NCBI RefSeq assembly: GCF_000600335.2
Contig: NZ_KK088566.1
Location: 1 to 64,000 of the forward strand
DNA length: 64,000 nucleotides
From: Rubellimicrobium mesophilum DSM 19309
GTDB lineage: Bacteria; Pseudomonadota; Alphaproteobacteria; Rhodobacterales; Rhodobacteraceae
Direction of reading: 5' to 3'
This document shows, one piece after another, positions 10,158 through 18,949 of this stretch. How positions within the stretch are numbered: position 1 is the first letter of the stretch; each line of letters begins with the position of its first letter. Below the pieces are notes generated by a model, which saw nothing but the letters and a program-made list of their open reading frames with translations, did not search any database and was not told the DNA's origin. The position numbers and the translations under genes are program-made.

Positions 10158-11339
10158 ATGGAGGCGGACACCATCATCCTCGGCGCCGGCGCCGCCGGCC
10201 TCTTCTGCGCGGGCCGCTGCGGCCCGGGCGCGCTCGTGCTCGACCACGCCAGCCGCCCCGCCGAGAAGGTCCGCATCTCCGGCGGCGGGCGCTGCAACTT
10301 CACCAACCTCCACGCCCGCCCCGAGGCGTTCCTGTCCGCGAACCCGCACTTCGCCAAGTCGGCTCTCGCCTCCTACACCGCCCAGGACTTCCTCGCCCTC
10401 GTGGAGTCCCACCGCATCCCCTGGCACGAGAAGACCCTGGGCCAGCTCTTCTGCGACCGCTCCTCCCGCGACATCATCGCCCTCCTCCTCGCCGAATGCG
10501 ACCGCGCCGGCGCCCGCGTCCAGCTCTCCACCGTCGTCACGGGACTCTCCCATGACGGCACCCGCTTCACGCTCGCCACCGTCCACGACGGCCGCCACGA
10601 AACGCTCCAGGCCCGGCGCCTCGTCGTCGCCACCGGGGGCAAGTCGATCCCCAAGATGGGCGCGACCGGCTTGGCCTACCGCATCGCCGAGCAGTTCGGC
10701 CTACCCATCACCGAGACCCGCCCCGCCCTCGTCCCCTTCACCTTCGGCGAGGAGCGGTTCGGCCCCCTCGCCGGGGTCGCCGTCCCCGTCCGGGCGCGCG
10801 CGAACGGCCCCGCCTTCGACGAGGCCATGCTCTTCACCCACCGGGGCCTCTCCGGCCCGGCGATGCTCCAGGCCTCCTCCTACTGGCGCGAGGGCGAGGA
10901 TCTCGCCGTCTCTCTCCTCCCCGGCACCGACTGGGCCCAGGCTCTCCGCGAGGCCAAGCGCGAGGCCCCCAAGCAGAGCCCCAAGACCGCCCTCGCCCGC
11001 CATCTCCCCGCCCGCCTCGCGGATCACCTCGCGTCCGAGCTGCACCTTTCGGGCAACCTCGCCGGCCTCTCCGACGCCCGCCTCGACGCGCTGGCCCGCT
11101 CCCTGTCCGACTGGCGCCTCAAGCCCACCGGCACCGAGGGCTACCGCACCGCCGAGGTCACGCTCGGCGGCATCGACACGAAGGCCCTCGACTCCAGGAC
11201 CCTGGAGGCGAAGGCCGTCCCCAACCTCTTCTTCATCGGCGAATGCGTGGACGTGACCGGCTGGCTCGGCGGCTACAACTTCCAGTGGGCCTGGTCCTCG
11301 GCGGATGCTGCGGCGCGGGCGATCCGGGCCCGCGCCTGA
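10158..11339 (+). CDS. NAD(P)/FAD-dependent oxidoreductase, HI0933/BaiN (YhiN) family
   Basis: A 393-residue flavoprotein of the HI0933-like family, annotated variously as aminoacetone oxidase-like or BaiN-like. The physiological substrate is unknown. The Rossmann FAD motif is ILGAGAAGLFCAG (residues 6-18). The family signature SGGGRCNFTN is near 42, VVATGGKSIPKMGATG near 158, and the C-terminal FAD-contact block GECVDVTGWLGGYNFQWAW near 361. The start is ATG 10158 (MEADTII). It is the only sizeable plus-strand gene inside the dcw cluster, divergent from ftsW and convergent with the next gene (seven-base gap). Confidence 0.88.
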   Translation: MEADTIILGAGAAGLFCAGRCGPGALVLDHASRPAEKVRISGGGRCNFTNLHARPEAFLSANPHFAKSALASYTAQDFLALVESHRIPWHEKTLGQLFCDRSSRDIIALLLAECDRAGARVQLSTVVTGLSHDGTRFTLATVHDGRHETLQARRLVVATGGKSIPKMGATGLAYRIAEQFGLPITETRPALVPFTFGEERFGPLAGVAVPVRARANGPAFDEAMLFTHRGLSGPAMLQASSYWREGEDLAVSLLPGTDWAQALREAKREAPKQSPKTALARHLPARLADHLASELHLSGNLAGLSDARLDALARSLSDWRLKPTGTEGYRTAEVTLGGIDTKALDSRTLEAKAVPNLFFIGECVDVTGWLGGYNFQWAWSSADAAARAIRARA

Positions 11340-11346
11340 TCCCGCC

Positions 11347-12759
11347 TCACGGCGCGGGGAAGGCCACCATCCGGGCTCCATGCCAGATCTCGTGGAAGCT
11401 GTAGTCGATCTCGTCCTCGGGCCTGCCTTCCTCGTGATAGAGGCAGCGCCCCTGCACGGTCAGGTCGTAGGTCACCATCGGCGCGCCGTCGGGCAGCAGC
11501 GTGAGCTGGGGCGCCAGACCGTTCCACAGCTCCCCGTCGCAGGTGAAGGGCAGCGCCGTCGGCCGCACGCCGGTCAGGTCCGACTGCCCCTCGACGAACA
11601 CGGCGTCCCAGACCCCGTCGGGCGTCTCGCAGGCCTCGTCGCACCAGGCGTAGCCCAGCTCGCTCGAGGCATTCAGGAAGGCCATGCGCGGACGCCCCTC
11701 GGCATCGAGCGCCAGCGAGGCCCCCTCCCCGATGCTCTCGTTGGCGATGACCGAGCCGTTCCAGGCCGAATCCGCCAGGCAGTCGGCCTCGTCGCACCAG
11801 AGATAGATCAGCGAATGCGACAGGTCCTCCTGCTCCATGCCGTCGCCGGCGAAGAAGGCGACGCGTGGCCGTCCCTGCCCGTCGATCTGCAGGTCCCAGG
11901 TCGGAGAGGGATAGGTGCCGCCGCCCGCGTCGATCATCCAGGTCCGTGTCCAGCTCGGCGTCTCGGTGCAGTTGGACTCGCAGGCCAGGTAATAGAGCCC
12001 CTCCTTGCCCTCCTCCTCGCCCGGCCCGGGCAGCGCGAAGACGCGCGCCACCACCCGGGGCCGCCCATCCGCCGTCAGGGCCAGCGCGGGGGCGTCGAAG
12101 ATCTCGGTGTCGTAGTCCGAATGCCGCGCGAGATCGGTCTCGGTCCAGTTGCCCGGGTCCGTGCAGCCCGTGTCGCAGCTCATGTAGAAGGTGCCGTAAT
12201 GGTCCGGCTCGATGGAGTAGTTGCGGTCCGAGTAGATGAACCGGGGATGCCCCTGCGCATCCAGCACGAAGCTCCGCTGCGGCATGGTGTCGGTCGCGAA
12301 GGCCATGCCCATGGCATCCCAGCTCGTCGCGATGAGGCTGATCCTCCAGTTCGCCGCCACCGAGCAGGCGTCGTCGCACTCCGCATAGGAGTAGTCGAGC
12401 CCGCCGGGCTGCCCGACCGAATCCGTGACGATCAGCAGGCGGGGTTGCCCCTCGGGCGTCACCGCGACCTGCACGTCATGCGCGGCCGGCATCAGCTCCA
12501 CGAGGCTCCACGGCCCGGAGGTCGCGCAGGCCCCGGCCTCGCCCGCGCAGGAGGCGTAGACCGCCGCCGCGCCCTCGGCGGTGGGCTCGTAATGGACATA
12601 GGCCGCGTGCACCACGCCGGACGGGTCGATCGCGACGTCGGAGCTTCCGGTGCCCCGGTAATCCTCGAAGAAGAGCCCGGATCGGTCGGCCACCTGCGCC
12701 TGGGCGGCGCCGGACAGAACGACGAGCGTGACGACGGAAAGGGTCAATCGGGTCTGCAT
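11347..12759 (-). CDS. Secreted protein with six Cys-pair repeats (predicted propeller-like)
   Basis: A 470-residue exported protein starting MQTRLTLSVVTLVVLSGAAQA, a clear Sec signal peptide with cleavage near residue 21. The ATG is preceded by GGAG. The mature part repeats a pattern of about 60 residues six times: a Tyr-rich strand, two Cys spaced 3-6 apart, then Trp and a strand. Examples are YAECDDACSVAANW, YMSCDTGCTDPGNW, YLACESNCTETPSW and YAWCDEACETPDGVW, each followed by a G-x-PR strand such as GRPRVAFFAG. I infer a six-bladed beta-propeller with one disulphide per blade. I recognise no named family. It is inserted in the dcw cluster between murD and the FAD gene. Confidence 0.7.
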   Translation of the reverse strand: MQTRLTLSVVTLVVLSGAAQAQVADRSGLFFEDYRGTGSSDVAIDPSGVVHAAYVHYEPTAEGAAAVYASCAGEAGACATSGPWSLVELMPAAHDVQVAVTPEGQPRLLIVTDSVGQPGGLDYSYAECDDACSVAANWRISLIATSWDAMGMAFATDTMPQRSFVLDAQGHPRFIYSDRNYSIEPDHYGTFYMSCDTGCTDPGNWTETDLARHSDYDTEIFDAPALALTADGRPRVVARVFALPGPGEEEGKEGLYYLACESNCTETPSWTRTWMIDAGGGTYPSPTWDLQIDGQGRPRVAFFAGDGMEQEDLSHSLIYLWCDEADCLADSAWNGSVIANESIGEGASLALDAEGRPRMAFLNASSELGYAWCDEACETPDGVWDAVFVEGQSDLTGVRPTALPFTCDGELWNGLAPQLTLLPDGAPMVTYDLTVQGRCLYHEEGRPEDEIDYSFHEIWHGARMVAFPAP

Positions 12760-12930
12760 CAGGCACTCCATCAAATGCCGATGCGATAGCACCCCGTCCG
12801 GCCTGGCCCCAAGGCAGGTTCTCCCCACCTGGACCAGGGCGGTTCAGGTGCCGATTCGCGGTCCTGCGACGAAGGTTAAGGCGCGGTCAACAATTCGGCC
12901 TTGATTTGCCTCGGCTTTTCTCGCCGCCCC

Positions 12931-12962
12931 GCAACGCCCGTTGGTGTAACGGATCGTTAACC
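12931..12962 (+). repeat. Dispersed 32-bp element, copy A
   Basis: A 32-base element starting GCAACGCCCG and ending CGTTAACC. It matches copies at 30137-30168 (+) and 41535-41566 (-) at about 25 positions, and similarity to copy B extends upstream through a shared GGCTTTTC. It lies between murD and the secreted-protein gene, 64 bases from the murD stop and pointing into it. The TTAACC end matches half of the CtrA consensus. No coding function is evident. Confidence 0.6.
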
Positions 12963-13025
12963 GGCCTCGGCGACCCTGAGCGCGACACGCCCAGGAACCC
13001 AGTCCCACCCATGCCCGACCCTTGC

Positions 13026-14426
13026 CTAGCCCAGATGCCGCCGGACCTCGGCCGCGAAATCCTCGCCCCGCTTCTCGAAGTTGTCGTACTGGTCGAAGCT
13101 CGCCGCCGCCGGGGCCAGCAGCACCGTCTCGCCCGGCTTGGCCTCCTCGACCGCCCGCTCGACGGCCCGCGCCATGGTGGTGCAGATCTCCGTCTCGATC
13201 CCCGGGAGCTGCCGCGCGAAACCCGCCGCCTCGCGCCCGATGACGTAGCCCTTCACGACCGTGCCCAGGAACGGCACCAGCGGCCCGAGGCCCCCCTCCT
13301 TCTCCAGCCCCCCGCAGATCCAGCGGATCTTCTGGAAGGCCTGGAGCGCCTTGGCCGCCGAATCCACGTTGGTCGCTTTGGAGTCGTTGACGAAGGCCAC
13401 CCCGTCCCTCTCCGCGATCCGCTGGCTCCGGTGCGGCAGCCCCGGATAGCTCCGCATCGCCGCCTCGATGGCGCGCGGCCCAAGGCCGAGGCTCCGCGCC
13501 ACCGCCCAGGCCGCGCAGGCGTTCTGGTGGTTGTGCGCGCCCGGCAGCCCCTTCACGTCCCGCAGGTCCACCGAGGCCACCTGCCTGCCGCGCCGCCACT
13601 CCGCCAGGAACCCCTTCCGCGCGAAGACGGACCACGCCGCGCCTTCCAGCTTCTGCCCGGACGACACCTCGATCACCCGGTCGTCGCCCTTCCCCTCGGA
13701 AAGCTGGTTCGCCAAGTATCGCCCTTCGTCCTCGTCGATGCCGATCACCGCCCGGTCCGGCCCGCCCTCGGCGAAGAGCCGCCGCTTCGCCGCGAAGTAG
13801 CCGCCCAGGCCCCCGTGCCGGTCCAGGTGATCCGGGCTCAGGTTCGTGAACACCGCGACGTCCGGCGTCAGAGCGCGCGCCAGATCGGTCTGGTAGGAGG
13901 ACAGCTCCAGTACCACGACCTCCCCATCCCGCGCCGGCTCGATGTCCAGCACGCCGCGCCCGATGTTCCCGGCCAACTGCGTCGGCCGCCCGCTCTCGGC
14001 GAGGATGTGGTGGATCAGCGCGCTCGTCGTGCTCTTGCCGTTCGATCCCGTGACCGCCACGACCTTGGGCCGCTGATCGAACGAGTCCCACTCCCGCGTC
14101 GCGAAGGACCGGAAGAACAGGCCGATGTCGTTGTCCACCGGCACGCCCGCCGCCCTGGCGGCGGCGATGGCGGGATGCGGCTTCGGGTAGAGATGCGGAA
14201 TCCCCGGCGAGGTCACCAGCAGCGCCACCCCCTCCCAGGCCTTCGCCTTGGAGAGGTCCCGCAGCTCGATCCCCTCGCCCTCGGCCTTCTCCCGCGCCGG
14301 CGCGCCGTCGTCCCAGGCCACCACGTCGGCCCCGCCGGCCCGCAGCGCCCGCGCCGTGGCCAGCCCGGAGCGCCCAAGGCCCAGCACCGCCACGCATTTC
14401 CCCTCGACACCCTGAACCGGGATCAT
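13026..14426 (-). CDS. murD: UDP-N-acetylmuramoylalanine--D-glutamate ligase
   Basis: Cytosolic Mur ligase adding D-Glu to UDP-MurNAc-L-Ala. The full-length 466-residue product has the N-terminal nucleotide-sugar fold [14 protein letters not shown], the P-loop [14 protein letters not shown] (about 114-127), the carbamoylated-lysine region [12 protein letters not shown], and the C-terminal [13 protein letters not shown] that binds D-Glu. It starts [16 protein letters not shown]. It is separated from mraY by a GNAT gene and is followed by a 266-bp gap holding repeat copy A. Confidence 0.96.
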   Translation of the reverse strand: MIPVQGVEGKCVAVLGLGRSGLATARALRAGGADVVAWDDGAPAREKAEGEGIELRDLSKAKAWEGVALLVTSPGIPHLYPKPHPAIAAARAAGVPVDNDIGLFFRSFATREWDSFDQRPKVVAVTGSNGKSTTSALIHHILAESGRPTQLAGNIGRGVLDIEPARDGEVVVLELSSYQTDLARALTPDVAVFTNLSPDHLDRHGGLGGYFAAKRRLFAEGGPDRAVIGIDEDEGRYLANQLSEGKGDDRVIEVSSGQKLEGAAWSVFARKGFLAEWRRGRQVASVDLRDVKGLPGAHNHQNACAAWAVARSLGLGPRAIEAAMRSYPGLPHRSQRIAERDGVAFVNDSKATNVDSAAKALQAFQKIRWICGGLEKEGGLGPLVPFLGTVVKGYVIGREAAGFARQLPGIETEICTTMARAVERAVEEAKPGETVLLAPAAASFDQYDNFEKRGEDFAAEVRRHLG

Positions 14427-14492
14427 GGCCCTGCCCCCTTGCTGCTGCCTCGGCGCCTTATCCCCGGGCGGGCATCGCCCCGCAAGCCGGCC

Positions 14493-14930
14493 TCAGGGAA
14501 CCAGGTCGTAGGTCACCCAGGGCGTCTGCCGCGCCACCCGGTCGTAGAGCTTCCGCGCCCGGGCGTTGTCCCCAGCCGTGATCCAGCGGATCACCGACCA
14601 GCCGCGCTCGCGCCCCACCTCGGCGACGGCCCGGATCAGCGCCTCGGCCGCCCCGCCGCCCCGCGCGTCGGGCGCGACGAAGAGGTCGTCGAGGAACCCG
14701 CCCGTGGTGGCCGAGAGCGGCCGGGCGAAGGCCCGGAAATGCGTCAGGCCCACGAGGGCCCCCTCCCCCTCCACGACGAAGGCCTCGACCTCGTGCGCCG
14801 GGTCGTGGATCCAGCCCCACACGCGGTCCCTCATCTCGGGCGTCTGGGTCACGCCGTAGAACTCGGCATAGCCCGCATAGAGGCGGTCCCAGCCCGCCCG
14901 GTCCGATTCCACCGGCCGCCGGACCCGCAT
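14493..14930 (-). CDS. GNAT family N-acetyltransferase
   Basis: A 145-residue acetyltransferase with the acetyl-CoA site in LFVAPDARGGGAAEALI (the R-G-x-G loop) and a C-terminal strand-helix NARARKLYDRV, standard for the Gcn5 fold. The substrate is unknown. It sits directly after mraY: its ATG ends at 14930 and the mraY stop codon begins at 14931, so it is probably co-transcribed. A GNAT gene is not a usual dcw member, which suggests a local insertion. It could act on a cell-wall sugar or a ribosomal or small-molecule amine. Confidence 0.85.
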   Translation of the reverse strand: MRVRRPVESDRAGWDRLYAGYAEFYGVTQTPEMRDRVWGWIHDPAHEVEAFVVEGEGALVGLTHFRAFARPLSATTGGFLDDLFVAPDARGGGAAEALIRAVAEVGRERGWSVIRWITAGDNARARKLYDRVARQTPWVTYDLVP

Positions 14931-16013
14931 CTATCGGACCTTCAGGGTGGCGAGGCCGATCATCGCCAGGATGAGCGAGATGATCCAGAACCGGATCACG
15001 ATCTGCGGCTCGGCCCAGCCGCGCTTCTCGAAATGGTGGTGGATCGGCGCCATCAGGAAGACCCGCCGCTTGGTCCTCTTGTAGACGAGGACCTGGATGA
15101 TGACCGACAGCGCCTCGACCACGAACAGGCCGCCGACGATGGCCAGCACGATCTCGTGCTTGATCGCGACCGCGATGGCGCCCAGCGCGCCACCCAGGGC
15201 GAGCGACCCCGTGTCCCCCATGAACACCGCCGCCGGAGGCGCGTTGTACCACAGGAAGCCGAGTCCCCCGCCGATGAGCGCCGCGGTGAAGATGACGATC
15301 TCGTCCGCGCCGGGAACTCGATGGATGCCGAGGTATTCGCTGAAGTCGGCGCGCCCGACCGCGTAGGCGATGACGCCGAAGGTCGCCGCCGCGATCATCA
15401 CCGGCATGATCGCCAGCCCGTCGAGCCCATCCGTCAGGTTCACCGCGTTGGCCGCGCCCACGATCACCAGCATGGCGAAGGGCACGAACAGGATGCCGAG
15501 GTTCAGGAGGGCATCCTTGAAGAACGGAAAGGCGAGCTGGTTCGACAGCTCCGCCGGATGGAACGCCGCCGCCCAGACCCCGCGATGGCCGCGACCAGGA
15601 ACCCGATGGCCAGCCGGATGCGCCCCGAGACGCCCGCCGTCGTCTGCTTGGTCACCTTGGCGTAGTCGTCCGCGAAGCCCAGGAGCGCGAAGCTCAGCGT
15701 CACGAACAGCACCATCCAGACGAAGGGGTTGTCCCACCGCGCCCAGAGCAGCGTCGAGGTCAGCAGCGCGCTGATGATGAGGAGGCCCCCCATCGTCGGC
15801 GTCCCCGCCTTGGCGAAGTGGGTCTGCGGCCCGTCCGCGCGGATCGGCTGGCCCTTGCCCTGCTTGACGCGCAGCCAGTCGATCAGCGGCCGCCCGAAGA
15901 GGAACCCGAAGACCAGCGCCGTGAAGAAGGCCCCCGCCGGCCCGGAAGCTGATGTAGCGGAACAGGTTGAACACGTCGCCCCCGTCGGACAGGGCGGTCA
16001 GCCAGTAGAGCAT
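14931..16013 (-). CDS. mraY: Phospho-MurNAc-pentapeptide transferase (two frameshifts)
   Basis: Polytopic inner-membrane enzyme that transfers phospho-MurNAc-pentapeptide to undecaprenyl phosphate, giving lipid I. The start at 16013 gives [20 protein letters not shown]. Catalytic motifs are [21 protein letters not shown] and [11 protein letters not shown], plus [11 protein letters not shown] near the end. Two single-base frame changes split it. Near 15933 there is one extra base in a C run on the plus strand, after SFRAGG. Near 15580 one base is missing after AIAG, where [11 protein letters not shown] should follow. Joined, the pieces give about 360 residues, the normal length. The gene is essential, so sequencing error is likely. 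Confidence 0.93.
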   Translation of the reverse strand: MLYWLTALSDGGDVFNLFRYISFRAGGGLLHGAGLRVPLRAAADRLAARQAGQGPADPRGRAADPLRQGGDADDGGPPHHQRAADLDAALGAVGQPLRLDGAVRDAELRAPGLRGRLRQGDQADDGGRLGAHPAGHRVPGRGHRGVWAAAFHPAELSNQLAFPFFKDALLNLGILFVPFAMLVIVGAANAVNLTDGLDGLAIMPVMIAAATFGVIAYAVGRADFSEYLGIHRVPGADEIVIFTAALIGGGLGFLWYNAPPAAVFMGDTGSLALGGALGAIAVAIKHEIVLAIVGGLFVVEALSVIIQVLVYKRTKRRVFLMAPIHHHFEKRGWAEPQIVIRFWIISLILAMIGLATLKVR

Positions 16014-16019
16014 CCGGTC

Positions 16020-17447
16020 TCAGCTCCCCTTTGTGGACGGCGCGCCTTGCCCGATCCGGCGGATCGCGTCAACGACGAGAGAGACGCGGCTTCCCTTGGA
16101 GCCCTTCACGAGCACGATGTCGCCCGCGTCCAGCAGCCGCCCGAGGCCGTCGATCAGCGCTTCGGGCGTCTCGGCCCATCGACCCCGCCGCTCCTCCGGC
16201 AGGGCCTCGTGCAGCGCTTTCATCCGGGGTCCGACGCAATGGACGACCGCGACGCTCTCCATCGCCGGGTCCTCCGCGAGGCCCGCATGAAGCCCCGCCT
16301 CGTTCGGCCCGAGCTCCAGCATGTCCCCCAGGATGGCGATGCGCCGCCCCCGCGCGACACGCCCCGCGCCGTCCTCGGGCACCATCCCGGCCAGCACCGC
16401 GAGCCCTGCCGCCATCGAGATCGGGTTGGCATTGAACGCGTCGTCGAGCAGCATGACCCGCCCGTCGCCCCAGGGGATCTCCTCACGCCCGCCCCGCCCC
16501 TTGGGCGGCGTCCACCCGGCGAGCCCGTTCAGCGCCAGCGCGGCATCGGCGCCCAGAGCCTCGGCCGCCGCCAGCGCCCCCAACGCGTTGACCGCGAAAT
16601 GCGCCCCCTCGGTCCCGACCTTGAGGTGCACGTCCGTCCCCCGCGCCACCGCGCGCCCGACGCTGGCCCCGTTCCCGACCCGCAGGTCGAGCAGCCGGTA
16701 GTCCGCACCCTCCGAGGTCCCGAAGGTCGCGACCCTGGCCCCCGCTCGCTCGGCGGCGGCCCTCAGGATCGCAAGCTGCGCCACATCCGCCGGCAGCACC
16801 GCAGTTCCGCCCGGTTCCAGCCCCTCGGCGATGGCGGCCTTCTCCTCCGCGATCCCCTCGACGGAGCCGAAGGCCTCCAGATGCGCGGCACCAACGGTCG
16901 TGATGAGCACGACATGAGGCCGCGCCTGTTTCGCCAGCGGCGCGATCTCGCCGGGGTGGTTCATCCCGATCTCGATCACCGCATAGTCCGCATCCACCGG
17001 CAGCCGCGCCAGAGTCAGCGGCACGCCCCAGTGGTTGTTGTACGACGCCTCCGCCGCATGGACCCTGCCCTGCGTGGCGAGCGCCGCCCGCAGCATCTCC
17101 TTGGTCGAGGTCTTGCCGACCGATCCGGTAATCCCGACGACCCGCGCCCGGCTCCGGGCTCGCCCGGCGCGCCCAAGGTCTTCCAGCGCCGCCTGCACGT
17201 CCGGCACGATCAGGAGCGGCGCGTCCTCGGCCACCCCCTCGGGCCGGTGCGTCACCAGCGCCGCCGCCGCGCCCTTCTCCAGCGCCTGCGCGACGAACTC
17301 GTGCCCGTCCCGCGCGGCCTTCAGCGCCACGAAGAGGTCGCCCGGCCGGATCGTCCGGGTGTCGATGGAGACGCCATCCGCCTCCCACTCGCGCGTGGAC
17401 GCGCCGCCCGTCGCCGCCACCGCGTCCCGAGAGGTCCAGAGGCTCAT
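16020..17447 (-). CDS. murF: UDP-MurNAc-tripeptide--D-Ala-D-Ala ligase
   Basis: Cytosolic Mur ligase that adds D-Ala-D-Ala to complete the pentapeptide. The 475-residue product starts MSLWTSRDAVAATGG. The P-loop is GITGSVGKTSTKEML, the metal and ATP region includes IEIGMNHPGEI, and the C-terminal motif is DDAFNANPISMAAGL. The ATG at 17447 overlaps the murE stop by four bases (ATGA). The mraY start lies six bases downstream. Confidence 0.95.
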   Translation of the reverse strand: MSLWTSRDAVAATGGASTREWEADGVSIDTRTIRPGDLFVALKAARDGHEFVAQALEKGAAAALVTHRPEGVAEDAPLLIVPDVQAALEDLGRAGRARSRARVVGITGSVGKTSTKEMLRAALATQGRVHAAEASYNNHWGVPLTLARLPVDADYAVIEIGMNHPGEIAPLAKQARPHVVLITTVGAAHLEAFGSVEGIAEEKAAIAEGLEPGGTAVLPADVAQLAILRAAAERAGARVATFGTSEGADYRLLDLRVGNGASVGRAVARGTDVHLKVGTEGAHFAVNALGALAAAEALGADAALALNGLAGWTPPKGRGGREEIPWGDGRVMLLDDAFNANPISMAAGLAVLAGMVPEDGAGRVARGRRIAILGDMLELGPNEAGLHAGLAEDPAMESVAVVHCVGPRMKALHEALPEERRGRWAETPEALIDGLGRLLDAGDIVLVKGSKGSRVSLVVDAIRRIGQGAPSTKGS

Positions 17448-18935
17448 GCGCGGCCCTCCAGCACAGCGACCGAGACGCTCGCCTGCTCCACGTCGTCGAA
17501 GGGATAGATGTCGTTGCCCACGATCTGCCCGGTCTCGTGCCCCTTGCCGCAGATCAGCAGCGCGTCCCCGGGGCCTAGCGCGTCCACGCCCCGCAGGATC
17601 GCCTCGGCCCGGTCGCCGACCTCGGTGACCACGTCGCTTCCCCCGGCGCTTCGGACACCCTCCAGCACGGCGGCCCGGATGCTCCCTGGCTCCTCCGAGC
17701 GCGGATTGTCGTCCGTCACGATCACCACGTCCGCGTTCCGCGCCGCCGCCGCGCCCATCAGCGGGCGCTTGCCCCGGTCCCGGTCCCCGCCCGCGCCGAC
17801 GATGGCGACGATCCGCCCCATCACATGGGGCCGCAGCGCCTTGAGCGCCGTCTCCACCGCATCCGGCGTATGCGCATAATCGACGAAGACCGAGGCCCCG
17901 TTCGCCCGCCGCGCCGCGGGCTGCATCCGCCCCCGCACCGTCTGGAGCTCCGGCAGCGCCTTGAACACCTCTTCCGCGTCCTCGCCCGCCCCGATGCAGA
18001 GGCCCATCGCCACCAGCACGTTCGCCGCCTGGAAGCCGCCGATCAGTTCCAGCCGCGCCTGCCGCGCCCGGCCCTGCCACTCGAAGCGGATGTCCTGCCC
18101 CGTCGCGTCGAACCTCTGCCCCAGAAGCCGCAGCCGCGCGCCCTGATGCGCCCCGGTCCCGATCACCTCGAGCCCCCGCGCCACGCAGATGCCGGTGACC
18201 GCCGTCGCCGCCGGGTCGTCGAAGTTCACGACCGCCACGCCGTCCTCGGGCAGCACCGCCCGGAACAGCCGCATCTTGGCCGCGAAATAGGCCTCGAAGG
18301 TCTTGTGGTAGTCGAGGTGGTCCTGCGTGAAGTTCGTGAACCCCGCCGCCGCGAGCCACACCCCGTCGAGCCGCCGCTGGTCGAGCCCGTGCGACGACGC
18401 CTCCATGGCGACGTGCGTGACGCCCGCCCGCCGCGCCTCGGCCAGGACCTTGTGGAGCGTGATCGGATCGGGCGTCGTGTGCCGCAGCGGATGGGTCCAG
18501 GCCCCCTCGATCCCCACGGTCCCGAGATTCACCGCCTTGTAGCCCAGCGCCATCCAGATCTGGCGGCAGAAGCTTGCGACCGAGGTCTTGCCGTTGGTTC
18601 CCGTGACAGCGACCACCGTCTCGGGATGTGGCCCGAACCACAGCGCGCAGGTCCGCGCCGAAGGTCTGCCGCGCGTCCTCGGCCAGCACCAGAACGGCAT
18701 CCCCGAGCTTGCCCTCGGCGATCCGCGCGCCCTCGGCATCCGTGAGGACCGCCGCCGCGCCCCGCAGCGCCGCCGCCTCGACATAATGCGCCCCATGGAT
18801 CACCGACCCCGGCAGCGCCGCGAAGAGATGCCCCGGCTCCACCGCCCGGCTGTCCACCGAAAGGCCCGTCACCCGGACCTCCCTCCCGCCCGGCGCGGTC
18901 AGGCCGAGCTCGGCCAGGGTCCTCGTCTCAGCCAT
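17444..18935 (-). CDS. murE: UDP-MurNAc-tripeptide synthetase MurE, meso-DAP type (frameshift)
   Basis: Adds the third stem residue. The motif DNPRSEEPGSI matches the DNPR signature of meso-diaminopimelate ligases rather than lysine ligases. The start at 18935 gives MAETRTLAELGLTAPGG, with SVDSRAVEPGHLFAAL of the uridine-binding domain. The P-loop is VAVTGTNGKTSVASF and the substrate region MEASSHGLDQRRL. The frame shifts once at about 18650, between the N-terminal third (ending DARQTFGADLRA) and WFGPHPETVVAV, consistent with one extra base. It lies between ftsI (14 bases upstream) and murF (four-base overlap). Confidence 0.93.
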
Positions 18936-18949
18936 CCCGGCCCTCCGCG

